From contig UCJH01000032.1 in the NCBI GenBank assembly GCA_900472785.1, positions 62,001 through 126,000 of the forward strand: a stretch of 64,000 nucleotides of DNA, in the 5' to 3' direction. Shown piece after piece: positions 24,877 to 32,677 of the stretch. The translations under genes and the position numbers were made by a program. The notes below the pieces were generated by a model. The model was not told where the DNA came from. It made no database searches and saw only the letters and a list, made by a program, of their open reading frames with translations. Every line of letters begins with the position of its first letter. Position 1 is the stretch's first letter. This DNA is from Hyphomicrobiales bacterium (GTDB lineage Bacteria > Pseudomonadota > Alphaproteobacteria > Rhizobiales > Rhizobiaceae).

Positions 24877-25191
24877 ATGGCTATCATCGGCGAATTCACC
24901 ACCAACGGCAACACCATCACCGGCAACGTCCGCACCCTCACCGTCTCGCTAAAGGCCCGCCTCAACCCGATCGAGCGCACTTCGCGCGACGCCCCTGACT
25001 TCCGCATCACCGCCGGCCCCGGCGTCGAGATCGGCGCAGGCTGGAGCCAGGTCTCCAACGACGGCGAGCCCTACATCTCCGTCAAGCTCGACGATCCGAG
25101 CTTCAACGCCCCGATCAACGCGGCCCTGTGGCCGGCCGAGGCAGAGGGCGAATACACACTGGTGTGGAACCGCCCCAAACGCGACGCCTGA
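24877..25191 (+). CDS. DUF736-family plasmid protein
   Basis: This 104-aa protein starts at ATG 24877 (GAAAGGA upstream). The sequence AIIGEFTTNGNTITGNVRTLTVSLKARLNPIER, then APDFRI.AGPGVEIGAGW and YISVKLDDPSFNAPINAALW is the full DUF736 pattern. DUF736 proteins are small beta proteins found almost only on conjugative plasmids and integrative elements of proteobacteria. Their function is unproven, though a single-strand DNA or stabilising role has been proposed. It is followed by a strong intrinsic terminator. Confidence 0.92.
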   Translation: MAIIGEFTTNGNTITGNVRTLTVSLKARLNPIERTSRDAPDFRITAGPGVEIGAGWSQVSNDGEPYISVKLDDPSFNAPINAALWPAEAEGEYTLVWNRPKRDA

Positions 25192-25204
25192 TCAACACCC
25201 ACCG

Positions 25205-25229
25205 GCCCCGCCGAAAGGCGGGGCTTTTT
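25205..25229 (+). terminator. intrinsic terminator after DUF736 gene
   Basis: The stem GCCCCGCC/GGCGGGGC with loop GAAA is followed by TTTTT, 14 bases after the stop at 25191. All elements of a rho-independent terminator are present. Confidence 0.88.
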
Positions 25230-25247
25230 CTGTGTTCCCACTACTAA

Positions 25248-25263
25248 GTTCTCAGCTGAGAAC
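25248..25263. repeat. parS: parS partition site 1 (repABC type)
   Basis: GTTCTCAGCTGAGAAC is a perfect 16-bp palindrome that fits the repABC centromere consensus GTTNNCNGCNGNNAAC. RepB would bind it and RepA would move it. It lies about 1.9 kb upstream of repA. Confidence 0.85.
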
Positions 25264-25604
25264 TTTTACTTGTGAGAGAGGCGAGAGAGCCCGTCGGGGA
25301 AGCAGTCCTCAGTGTGGGCGATCAGGAGCCTCAGTCCTTCATCTCGCCGGGCAGCGTGGGAAGGTGGCCGGGTGATGGGCTTTAAGCCAGCCAGCCACCC
25401 GGGACGACGCTACCCTTGCCTTAGCCATTGCTTCCGGCGCGTGACGCTTCTCCCTCTTTCCCAGTTCAACCACTGCCTCGACCCCCTCAGGGCGCATTGC
25501 AGCCAGAATGTTCCGAGATTGAACGGAGCCGTCTGTGCAGGATGATCCACGTCTGGCTCTGCCGGACGCGCGGTTGCGCCCGCACAGTCGTAGCCAACGA
25601 AAAA
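25264..25604. other. gene-free spacer between the two parS sites
   Basis: These 341 bases have no supportable gene on either strand. Reading frames present lack ribosome sites and codon structure. It is probably part of the centromere region. Confidence 0.5.
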
Positions 25605-25620
25605 GTTCTCAGCTGAGAAC
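25605..25620. repeat. parS: parS partition site 2 (repABC type)
   Basis: This is a second copy, GTTCTCAGCTGAGAAC, identical over 18 bp with flanking A and T, 357 bases from the first. Two identical copies in a gene-free stretch upstream of repA support a centromere role. Confidence 0.85.
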
Positions 25621-25945
25621 TCTGCCCCGAGGCGCACGCCGGGCAGATCTTTCGAGCGAAAACCAAGCAGGCGAAGTAGGCGCTGGACCCACGCTAAGGG
25701 CGCCGGCCGTGCCGACGCAAAAAAAGAGGGGTGCCATACAGAACCGAATATTGTCTGCTCAGTCAGAGCGATCATGCCATTGCGCCAGCAAGGCCTCAAG
25801 GACGAGCGGTCCCCCCAATTTTGCCGCCTTGCGACAAAATCGGTTCCCCCACTCGCCGGCGCTGCCGGCCGCTTTCGCGGTCCCTGACCCCTCGCCGTCC
25901 CAATGACCCCGGGTGTCATCTTTCTCAAACGTCAAGGAGATGACG
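25621..25945. other. gene-free region right of parS2
   Basis: These 325 bases lie between parS2 and the small gene at 25946. I see no gene, repeat or clear promoter in it. Confidence 0.4.
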
Positions 25946-26113
25946 ATGACCTACGACCTCGACCGCACGATCCTCGAACTCGAAGCCGAACTCCGCAACG
26001 CCCACCCCGACGAGCGTCGTCAGATTGAGGCAGAACTCCAACGCGCGCTCGAGGAGCGCCTGATATCTCTGGCAGAGCTGGCGAGCGAACCAAGCGCGGA
26101 GCCGCCCTTCTAA
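25946..26113 (+). CDS. small helical protein, unknown function
   Basis: This 55-aa protein starts at ATG 25946 with CAAGGAGA at ideal spacing. Residues 4-45 form a continuous charged helix (DLDRTILELEAELRNAHPDERRQIEAELQRALEERLISL), probably a coiled coil. The strong ribosome site and regular heptad pattern support a real gene. It lies between parS and repA, so a partition- or replication-related role is possible but unproven. Confidence 0.55.
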   Translation: MTYDLDRTILELEAELRNAHPDERRQIEAELQRALEERLISLAELASEPSAEPPF

Positions 26114-26447
26114 GGCGGCTTTTCCGGCGCCAACATTTCATCATCCTGACGATGCGGCCATGAGCCGATTATCTCGACGGACCACCCCGCTTTCCTCTGG
26201 CGCATGGGTGCAAGGCGAGCCGACGAGGGTTTGATCCCTCCTGGCGTACCCAACGATTTGGGAATTCCAATCTCGTGCTAAAAACGGATGCTCTCTTCTC
26301 ACGCGCTGCGTTCGCCGCGCCTTCGAATTTAATCGTCGATGGACCGGAGTCGCTCTAGAGTTGGATAAGACAGACGGACGGCGATGCATTAACAGGCTGA
26401 TAGCGGGCATGATCCTTGCTTCGCGTGACCGATCTTTCATCAACAGC
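26114..26447. other. gene-free region
   Basis: Between the small helical gene and the WGR gene I find no reading frame with a plausible ribosome site, and no repeats. It is a possible terminator region for both flanking genes, which converge here. Confidence 0.4.
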
Positions 26448-26744
26448 TTAAACCACTATTCCCGCGCGCGGCACGTCCATCTGCCGGCGACTTGCCGTCG
26501 TCACGGGCCTATATCCTCGCGCCCGTTTCTTCCGTACGAGATCGAGAAATCCCATCACCGCCTCCGCTTCGCAATCGAAAAGCAGGACTGTTTCCTGCCC
26601 GCGCGTCCCAATCCGCCCCCAACGTCGCGACAGAGAAATTCGACCAAACAACGTAGGTTCAATCGACATCGCGTAATAGCGCGCCATGTTGCACGCCGGG
26701 TCGGTCCTTTCGAGGTAGAGGCAATAAGGCTGGCAAATCATCAT
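26448..26744 (-). CDS. WGR-domain protein
   Basis: This protein has about 98 aa from the ATG pair near 26744. Almost the whole protein is a WGR domain: CLYLERTDPACNMARYYAMSIEPTLFGRISLSRRWGRIGTRGQETVLLFDCEAEAVMGFLDLVRKKRARGY. WGR domains, known from PARPs and from bacterial single-domain proteins, bind DNA ends or nicked DNA. Single-domain forms like this are very common on rhizobial plasmids. It is transcribed away from repA. Whether it serves replication, partition or protection is unknown. Confidence 0.85.
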   Translation of the reverse strand: MMICQPYCLYLERTDPACNMARYYAMSIEPTLFGRISLSRRWGRIGTRGQETVLLFDCEAEAVMGFLDLVRKKRARGYRPVTTASRRQMDVPRAGIVV

Positions 26745-27150
26745 GAGAGTAGTGTCGCGCGCGGGGAAAGCCTCGTCCAATGAGACTTTTGAATCAGTGC
26801 CGCTCTACCGATTCACGTCGAAGATCGGTCGAGGGTGGTAGACCATTTCCCAAGATGGCGAGGCTAGCCAAGCAGCTCAGTCTCAGCCCCTCGCGGTCCT
26901 CTGAAAAGCGAGGGGCTCGCACGTTTCCTGGCGGATTCGAAAAAGCAATAACTTCAAGGAAGGGGAGGGCCGAATGGGTCGTTCAGGCTCCACCGGAGAG
27001 CATATCAGGATCGCAAGACGTCACAGCTTGAAACTTGCTGACACCAAAACCGTGCGTTAAGCCCTTGTTAACCCAATTCTCCTTGACCGACTCGCCGACT
27101 CGTAGCATTTTCACGCTCAACAGCCGATTTCACCGGATTGAGCGTTTAAA
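26745..27150 (+). promoter_or_regulatory. repABC upstream region with candidate operator
   Basis: No gene is seen in these 406 bases. Just before the repA ATG, CGCTCAA (27114-27120) and TTGAGCG (27138-27144) form an inverted repeat, a plausible RepA/RepB autorepression operator. Promoter boxes are not certain; TTGACC at 27083 is a possible -35. Confidence 0.5.
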
Positions 27151-28365
27151 ATGAATTCAGTCGCTACTCACTCTTTGGCGCGTGCATCAGCGGTCCCGTC
27201 GCTAACACGTCTCATCGAGGCCGACGCCGATCTCCTGAGCGCGCAGCTACAGCAATTGCGGGCGCGTGCTTTTCCACCGACGGCGGAAAAGCAGCTTCGA
27301 AAGTTCATGGCCGGCGAGGCGGCCAAGCTGATAGGAATCAGCGACGCCTACCTTCGCCTCCTGGCGTCGGAAGGCAACATTCCAGAAGCGGAAAAGAATG
27401 GCGCCGGGCGCCGCCTCTATTCGCTCGAGCAGATCCATGAGATCCGCGCCTATCTCAGCGCCAACAAAAAAGGCTATTCTCCGCGACGCATGGAGAACGA
27501 AGCGCTGCAAGTCATTGCAGTTACCAACTTCAAGGGCGGTTCCGGGAAGACCACGACGGCGGCGCATCTCGCGCAATATTTTGCGTTGCGCGGTTATCGC
27601 ACGTTGGCCATCGATCTCGACCCGCAGGCCTCGCTTTCCGCGCTGTTCGGCATCCAGCCAGAATTCGATCTCGGCGCCAACGAAACGATGTACGGCGCTA
27701 TTCGCTACGACCAGCAGCAGCGAGCGCTATCAGACATCATCCGCAAAACCTACTTCACGGGCCTCGACATCGTGCCGGGCAATCTCGAACTGCAGGAGTT
27801 CGAGCATGACACCCCGCGTATCCTGAGTGAAAAACGCAACCGCGAACAGATGTTCTTCACGCGGATCGCAACCTCACTTTCGTCTGTTGATAAGGACTAC
27901 GACGTCGTCATCCTCGATTGCCCGCCTTCACTTGGCTATCTCACACTTTCGGCGCTCTGCGCAGCGAGAAGCGTCGTGGTTACAATCCATCCCCAAATGC
28001 TCGATGTCGCCTCGATGTCGCAGTTCCTGCATATGACTGCCGGGCTCTTCGACGTCGTCGAAAAGGCCGGCGGGAACGCTGAATACGATTTCTTCCGCTA
28101 TGCTGTCACACGCTACGAGCCAAGCGATGGCCCGCAGGGCCAGATAGTCGGCCTGCTGAAGAGCCTCTTTGGTGAGCGCGTGCTGACCAACGCCATGGTA
28201 AAATCAGCGGCGATCTCGGACGCCGGGATCACTAAGCAGACTCTCTACGAGGTCGGCCGTGAGAATTTCACCCGCGCCACCTACGACCGCGCCATTGAGT
28301 CTCTCGACAGCATGAATGGCGAAATCGAGATGCTCGTCAAACAGGCCTGGGGGCGCAAGACATGA
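27151..28365 (+). CDS. repA: plasmid partition ATPase RepA (ParA family)
   Basis: This 404-aa protein has an N-terminal HTH region (MAGEAAKLIGISDAYLRLLASEGNIPEAEKNGAGRRLYSLEQI) followed by the ParA core: NFKGGSGKTTTAAHLAQYFA (deviant Walker A, about residues 131-140), LAIDLDPQASLSALFG and YDVVILDCPPSLGYLTLSAL. RepA drives segregation of the replicon and, with RepB, represses the operon. Length and domain order match repABC RepA proteins. Its stop overlaps the repB start in ATGA, so the two are coupled. Confidence 0.96.
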   Translation: MNSVATHSLARASAVPSLTRLIEADADLLSAQLQQLRARAFPPTAEKQLRKFMAGEAAKLIGISDAYLRLLASEGNIPEAEKNGAGRRLYSLEQIHEIRAYLSANKKGYSPRRMENEALQVIAVTNFKGGSGKTTTAAHLAQYFALRGYRTLAIDLDPQASLSALFGIQPEFDLGANETMYGAIRYDQQQRALSDIIRKTYFTGLDIVPGNLELQEFEHDTPRILSEKRNREQMFFTRIATSLSSVDKDYDVVILDCPPSLGYLTLSALCAARSVVVTIHPQMLDVASMSQFLHMTAGLFDVVEKAGGNAEYDFFRYAVTRYEPSDGPQGQIVGLLKSLFGERVLTNAMVKSAAISDAGITKQTLYEVGRENFTRATYDRAIESLDSMNGEIEMLVKQAWGRKT

Positions 28366-29384
28366 GTAGGCGAAGCGATCAACTGAAGAATTTTCTCGAA
28401 CCGATCCAGACCGCCGTCGATTCGGAACCTGCCCCGCGCACGAAACCTACCGTGCAATCGGGTGCCTTGAACTCCATGAACCAAGCAATCGCCAATCTCG
28501 CCACTGAGGCGGAGGAGGCAGAGCGACTTCGCGCGCAGCTCGAAGCCGGCGAAAGCATCATCGAACTTGAGCCAAATGTTATTCACAGGTCATTCGTCAA
28601 GGACCGCCTAGACGATTACACGGGGCCAAATTTCGTTGAACTGCGTGAAAGCCTGCGTAACAGCGGTCAGATCGTGCCCGTCATGGTGCGGCCGCATCCG
28701 GAAAAGCCGGGCGAGTATCAGCTTGCTTTCGGACATCGCCGTCTGGAGGCCCTTCGGCAGATCGGCGGCAAGGTGAAGGCGATCGTCCGGCCACTTTCGG
28801 ATGAAGAACTGATCCGTGCGCAAGGAAAGGAAAACACAGACCGCCTCGATTTGTCGTTCATCGAAAAGGCGCTGTTTGCATTGCGCCTGGAAGAAAGGGG
28901 TATCCGCCGTCCTGTCATCATGGAGGCGTTGACACTTTCATCCAAGGGTGTGCTGTCCGGTATGATCTCGCTTGCGAGCTCGCTTCCCGCCGAACTTATC
29001 GAGGCCATCGGTCCCGCCCCGTCGATCGGGCGGCCACGCTGGGAGAGCTTCGCCGCATTGCTAGCGGCGGCGAACACTGAAGAGCGATGGCGCCATCTGA
29101 TTGACGATAGCGCCTTTCGCGCTCGATCGAGCGATCTACGTTTCGAAGCCGTTGCACGTGCGCTCACGTCGCGAAAGTCCGCCCCGGAGGACGAACGCGT
29201 CATCCAGACAGGGGAGGGACACCGGATTGCCACTGCACAATTCGCCAAGCGGGCTGTGAAGGTAACAATCCAGACCAAGGATTCGCCAGCCTTTGCGGAG
29301 TTTCTGCTTCGCAAGCTGCCAGACATTTACGCCGCGTACGTCTCGGAACGGGCAGGCACTGTTGAAACAGAAACACAGGAGTAG
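28362..29384 (+). CDS. repB: plasmid partition protein RepB (ParB family)
   Basis: This 340-aa protein has the ParB N-terminal region (LEPNVIHRSFVKDRLDDY, FVELRESLRNSGQIVPVMVRPHPEKPGEYQLAFGHRRLEALRQIGGKVKAIV, then QGKENTDRLDLSFIEKALFALRLE) and an HTH with RepB-type helices (ALTLSSKGVLSGMISLASSLPAELIEAIG). It would bind the GTTCTCAGCTGAGAAC palindromes at 25248 and 25605. It sits between repA and repC in the canonical order and overlaps repA by four bases. Confidence 0.96.
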   Translation: MSRRSDQLKNFLEPIQTAVDSEPAPRTKPTVQSGALNSMNQAIANLATEAEEAERLRAQLEAGESIIELEPNVIHRSFVKDRLDDYTGPNFVELRESLRNSGQIVPVMVRPHPEKPGEYQLAFGHRRLEALRQIGGKVKAIVRPLSDEELIRAQGKENTDRLDLSFIEKALFALRLEERGIRRPVIMEALTLSSKGVLSGMISLASSLPAELIEAIGPAPSIGRPRWESFAALLAAANTEERWRHLIDDSAFRARSSDLRFEAVARALTSRKSAPEDERVIQTGEGHRIATAQFAKRAVKVTIQTKDSPAFAEFLLRKLPDIYAAYVSERAGTVETETQE

Positions 29385-29390
29385 GATGCA

Positions 29391-29445
29391 AAAGAAAAAG
29401 GCCCCCAAACGGTAAACCGTGGAAGCCTCTCTCGTATCTGTGACA
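29391..29445 (-). ncRNA. counter-transcribed RNA (incompatibility RNA) between repB and repC
   Basis: On the minus strand a strong promoter is visible: TTGACT (29480-29475), 17-base spacer, GATTCT (29457-29452). The RNA would start near 29445 and end at TTTTTCTTT (29399-29391) after a hairpin containing ACGGT-TT-ACCGT. About 55 nt long and antisense to the repC leader, it matches the ctRNA of other repABC plasmids, which lowers repC expression and sets copy number and incompatibility. Confidence 0.85.
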
Positions 29446-29537
29446 AGACCGAGAATCGCATTTCCCCGAATCGCAGTCAAGTGTTTTTGGCACCGTTTTG
29501 GTGAGCAAATTTCTTTTGCCTGAAGAAAGGTGAGAGA

Positions 29538-30752
29538 ATGCAGAATGGACATGTGACGACGCCTTTTGGGCGGCGGTCTATGACGCTTGCCTTGGTGAAA
29601 GGTCAGTTGGAAACATCTGGCCGCCAAACCGGTAAAGCGATCGACAAATGGAAAGTCTTCCGTGACGTGTGCGAGGCCAAAGATGTTTTGGGCTTGCAGG
29701 ATCGCGCGATTGCGGTCCTTCACGCCCTGATCAGTTTTTATCCCGAGACTGAATTGAACGGCGAAAGTGGCCTCGTCGTGTTCCCGTCGAATGCCCAGCT
29801 GACGATCCGCGCCCATGGCATCGCAGGGACGACGCTTCGACGCCATCTCGGTCAACTGGTCGACACGGGCCTGATTCAGCGCCGCGACAGTCCGAACGGA
29901 AAGCGGTACGCGCATCGCAGCAGGGGAGGGGCAATCGAGGAAGCGTTCGGCTTCAGCCTTGCGCCGTTGCTGGCACGCGCCAGCGAACTGGCGGGACTTG
30001 CACAGCAGGTCGCCGAGCAGCGAAGTCGTTTCAAGCGTTCCAAGGAAGCCCTGTCGCTTTGCCGTCGCGATGTCCGCAAATTGATCTCGGCGGCAATGGA
30101 GGAGGGCGCGGACGGCGACTGGACCGAGATCGAAGCGATATATCTGGCGTTGATAGCCCGACTTCCGCGCGCGCCGCGCCATGACGACGTCACGGCAGTG
30201 CTTGACGAAATGCAGATGCTCCGCGAAGAGATCGTCAACTTGTTGGAAATCCAGCTAAATACAGTTAAAACAGACGGCAATGCTATCCAGGATGGATGCC
30301 ACATACAGAATTCAAAACCCGAATCCATCAATGAACTTGAACCTAGCTCTGAAAAAGAGCAGTGCGAGAAGGCGAGCCCAGAACCGACACGACCGAGGGA
30401 GCCGCTGAAGGCATTCCCCTTGAGCATGGTGCTCAAAGCCTGCCCCCAAATTGCTGACTACGGGGCTGGAGGCCAGATCGGCCATTGGCGCGAACTGATG
30501 TCGGCCGCGATCGTCGTCCGGTCGATGCTGGGGGTCAGTCCCTCGGCCTATCAGGAGGCGTGCGAAGTCATGGGGCCGGAAAACGCGGCCGTGGCCATCG
30601 CCTGCATCCTGGAGAGGGCAGGGCATATCAATTCGGCTGGCGGATATCTGCGCGATCTGACGCGAAAGGCGGCGCGCGGTGAATTCGGGCTCGGTCCGAT
30701 GATCATGGCCGCATTGCGGGGCAATGCCGGAGCCGAAAAGCGAAGCGCGTGA
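29538..30752 (+). CDS. repC: replication initiator RepC
   Basis: This 404-aa protein has its ATG at 29538 behind AAGGTGAGAG. Typical RepC N-terminus: KWKVFRDVCEAKDVLGLQDRAIAVLHALISFYPE, SNAQLTIRAHGIAGTTLRRHLGQLVDTGLIQRRDSPNGKRYAHR (a winged helix), and the C-terminal domain AYQEACEVMGPENAAVAIACILERAGHINSAGGYLRDLTRKAARGEFGLGPMIMAAL. In this family the replication origin usually lies within repC. The 153-base repB-repC gap carries the ctRNA and the leader structures through which it acts. Confidence 0.96.
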   Translation: MQNGHVTTPFGRRSMTLALVKGQLETSGRQTGKAIDKWKVFRDVCEAKDVLGLQDRAIAVLHALISFYPETELNGESGLVVFPSNAQLTIRAHGIAGTTLRRHLGQLVDTGLIQRRDSPNGKRYAHRSRGGAIEEAFGFSLAPLLARASELAGLAQQVAEQRSRFKRSKEALSLCRRDVRKLISAAMEEGADGDWTEIEAIYLALIARLPRAPRHDDVTAVLDEMQMLREEIVNLLEIQLNTVKTDGNAIQDGCHIQNSKPESINELEPSSEKEQCEKASPEPTRPREPLKAFPLSMVLKACPQIADYGAGGQIGHWRELMSAAIVVRSMLGVSPSAYQEACEVMGPENAAVAIACILERAGHINSAGGYLRDLTRKAARGEFGLGPMIMAALRGNAGAEKRSA

Positions 30753-30771
30753 TCCACTCCGCTTCTGATTG

Positions 30772-31152
30772 TCACGAGATATCGGGTATCCGATCGGCGA
30801 TCTTCTCAAGATAGTCGTCGATCGCCTCCTCGATATAGGAGTTGAACTTGCGCCGTTCGATTGCCGCGAGGATCTTCAGCTGCTTGTGGACGGTGGCGCG
30901 GATATGGATGCCGGTCGTGACCTTCTCCGTATCGCGGAAGCGCTTTCCAGCGATCGGATCGCGGCTTTCGCCCTTGGCGACCATCTCCCGGAATTGGGTC
31001 CGGCCAATACCAGGGTCCGCTGCTGTCGCTTCCGATTTGTCAACGGAAGGCAGAGAAGAGGCTTGCGGCTGCTTTTCCCGAACCGTGGGCTTCTGGCCGG
31101 TCGTCGATATCAAGCCGAGAACGAGGTTTTTACTGTCCCGCGTGTCGTTCAT
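30772..31152 (-). CDS. VirC2-like ribbon-helix-helix relaxosome protein
   Basis: This 126-aa protein (ATG 31152, AAGGAG upstream) overlaps the ParA-like gene before it by four bases. The C-terminal half (VTTGIHIRATVHKQLKILAAIERRKFNSYIEEAIDDYLEKIADR) reads as a ribbon-helix-helix DNA-binding fold: strand, helix, helix. The N-terminus is polar and disordered. VirC2 of Agrobacterium has the same arrangement and binds near the transfer origin with VirC1. Pairing and order here support a virC1-virC2 equivalent, although this protein is shorter (VirC2 has about 200 aa). Confidence 0.7.
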   Translation of the reverse strand: MNDTRDSKNLVLGLISTTGQKPTVREKQPQASSLPSVDKSEATAADPGIGRTQFREMVAKGESRDPIAGKRFRDTEKVTTGIHIRATVHKQLKILAAIERRKFNSYIEEAIDDYLEKIADRIPDIS

Positions 31153-31832
31153 ACGTGAACTCCTTCGAGGCTCGACCTATAGAGGTCAAGCAACTCACCA
31201 AGCAGGGTCTCCATCTCAGCGATCGCCTTCGGATCGGATTTTGCGACAGTCTGAAGCGTTCCGGCCGCACCGATCGACTGATAAGATGCCCGTCGTGCAA
31301 TTGGCTGCGAAGCGAGTGCAACACCGCTCTCTCGAAGAATTTCCCGCAGCGGTTCATGTGCCTTCGCACGGCCTGTCACGAGATCATGCTGATTGATGAC
31401 AATCATCGCCGGGAGCTTGCGCTTCTGGTCTTCCTCGACAACCGGGATATGGTTCAACGCCAGCTGCATTCCTGCGACTACGTCGTCCTGTGTCGTCTGC
31501 AGCGGGATCAGCACGACGTCGGCGGAGTACAGACCAGCAAAGAGATTTTCGTTGGTGGTTCCTTCGATGTCGATGAAGACAATCTTGCCGTCCTTCTGCC
31601 GGTCCAGCGCAAGTTTATAGATGCGATCTGGATCGAGGCAGCTTTCGGCCTCTAGGCGATCCGGCCACACATTCATTTGTCTCGACATCGTCACCCAGCG
31701 CATGGTGTTGGCGCGACTGTCTGCATCGATCAGGAACACTTGATTACCCGCGTAAGCGGCGGTTCCAGACAAAGCTCGGACAAGTGTGGTCTTTCCGGTC
31801 CCGCCTTTGGGATTAGCGATGGTGACGATCAT
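31149..31832 (-). CDS. VirC1-like ParA-family ATPase
   Basis: This 227-aa protein starts at ATG 31832, chosen for AAAGGAG 6 bases upstream and because the Walker motif follows at once: VTIANPKGGTGKTTLVRALS (residues 2-21). LIDADSRANTMRW and KIVFIDIEGTTNENL complete the ParA pattern. Small ParA proteins paired with an RHH protein beside relaxase genes act like VirC1, which recruits the relaxosome to the coupling protein at the cell pole. The AT-rich motif shared with virB lies at 31854, about 20 bases upstream, which suggests joint control. Confidence 0.82.
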   Translation of the reverse strand: MIVTIANPKGGTGKTTLVRALSGTAAYAGNQVFLIDADSRANTMRWVTMSRQMNVWPDRLEAESCLDPDRIYKLALDRQKDGKIVFIDIEGTTNENLFAGLYSADVVLIPLQTTQDDVVAGMQLALNHIPVVEEDQKRKLPAMIVINQHDLVTGRAKAHEPLREILRESGVALASQPIARRASYQSIGAAGTLQTVAKSDPKAIAEMETLLGELLDLYRSSLEGVHV

Positions 31833-31853
31833 GATGGCTCCTTTCGAAATCGG

Positions 31854-31869
31854 ATAAAATATAATTATC
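31854..31869. promoter_or_regulatory. AT-rich operator-like motif, site 5 (virC promoter)
   Basis: ATAAAATATAATTATC matches the 6977 site at 13 of 16 positions and lies within a larger inverted repeat GGATAA...TTATCC (31852-31870). It is immediately upstream of the virC1-like ATG. Confidence 0.55.
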
Positions 31870-31954
31870 CTCATCCCTTCCGGATGGCAACGTCCGGGCT
31901 GCCCGTTGATGATTGCCCGATAATGATTAGTGAGCGACAATCGTTAGTGGGCCG

Positions 31955-32089
31955 TTGGCAATGGGTAATTCCAGAGTTGGTAATTGTCGGCGAGCAGGAA
32001 ACCATTATTTATTGTTGATGTGCAACGGTTATTTCGACCATTGGCAACGACCCGGTGGGCAATAGTCAATGAGCAACTGGCAATTAACA
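31955..32089. repeat. degenerate direct repeats upstream of oriT
   Basis: Five related units of the type TTGGCAATGGGTAATT occur at 31955, 31977 (TTGGTAATTG), 32041 (TTGGCAAC), 32057 (GGGCAATAGTCAAT) and 32078 (CTGGCAATTAAC). They lie between the divergent virC and mob promoters and could be binding sites for the RHH protein, MobC or an IHF/HU-type factor. Confidence 0.4.
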
Positions 32090-32169
32090 GAGCTGCGATT
32101 GATGAGTGTGGTTGTTTTTGGGAGCGCAACCAAAGTGCAGCGAAGAGTCTGCACTCATCGCGCGTTGTG

Positions 32170-32185
32170 AGAAAATATAATTTAT
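32170..32185. promoter_or_regulatory. AT-rich operator-like motif, site 6 (mob promoter)
   Basis: AGAAAATATAATTTAT matches the 6977 site at 13 of 16 positions. It lies next to the predicted nic site and about 125 bases upstream of mobC. Confidence 0.5.
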
Positions 32186-32193
32186 TTGTTGTG

Positions 32194-32221
32194 GCAGGAT
32201 AGTCAAGTTTGTGGTACAAAC
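32194..32221 (-). other. oriT: predicted transfer origin (oriT) with RP4-like nic
   Basis: The minus strand reads GTTTGT-ACC-ACAAAC (32221-32207, perfect inverted repeat), then TTGACTATCCTG^CCAC. TATCCTG^C fits the nic consensus YATCCTG^Y of RP4-like (MOBP) origins; RP4 itself has CACCTATCCTG^C. The predicted nick lies between 32195 and 32194, 12 bases from the repeat, the usual geometry. It is directly upstream of mobC and the relaxase. The T-strand would lead toward virC and repABC. Confidence 0.7.
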
Positions 32222-32308
32222 TCGACACGCCCGCCTCCGGCAGGGCTCAGGTTCGCGCTTCAAGCGCTCTGGGGCGCCTCCGGCACCCTGGCAGACGGAA
32301 AGGAAACG

Positions 32309-32677
32309 ATGCGAAGCGAAGTGGTCAGAGTCCGTTTGCGGCCGGAAGAGCGGCAGGCTCTGGCCGCCCTTTGCGGAGAAAATCGCACCGCCAGCGACGT
32401 GATCCGGCTGCTGTTTCGCGATCAGGCGGGACTGCCATTACCGGTCGGGCCGGCCGAGGCGGGCGCCCTGCGTGGAACGAATGAGGAGCTTCGGCGCATT
32501 GGCATCAATCTCAACCAGGCCGTCCGGGCGATGAACGAAGGTCGGGTGAACTATGAACCGCAACTCGACGCCGCGCTGCGCCACCTTCTCGCAGGCGTGT
32601 ACCAGTTGCGGGCGGACATCGACCTGATGCTACGGGTCAGTCGTCAGGAGAGACGAGGGGGCGGTCATGGCGCATGA
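32309..32677 (+). CDS. mobC: MobC-like relaxosome accessory protein
   Basis: This 122-aa protein starts at ATG 32309 (GGAAAGGAAAC upstream). An N-terminal RHH-type start (SEVVRVRLRPEERQALAALCGENRTASDVIRLLFRDQ) is followed by the MobC signature LRRIGINLNQAVRAMNEG and a helical end. MobC-type proteins bind oriT and help the relaxase melt it. It overlaps the relaxase gene by 11 bases, and oriT lies just upstream, a classical mob arrangement. Confidence 0.86.
   Translation: MRSEVVRVRLRPEERQALAALCGENRTASDVIRLLFRDQAGLPLPVGPAEAGALRGTNEELRRIGINLNQAVRAMNEGRVNYEPQLDAALRHLLAGVYQLRADIDLMLRVSRQERRGGGHGA

Noticed and set aside
25410-25928. 172-codon minus-strand frame covering parS2
   Set aside because: There is no ribosome site and no sensible domain, and it would encode the parS palindrome.
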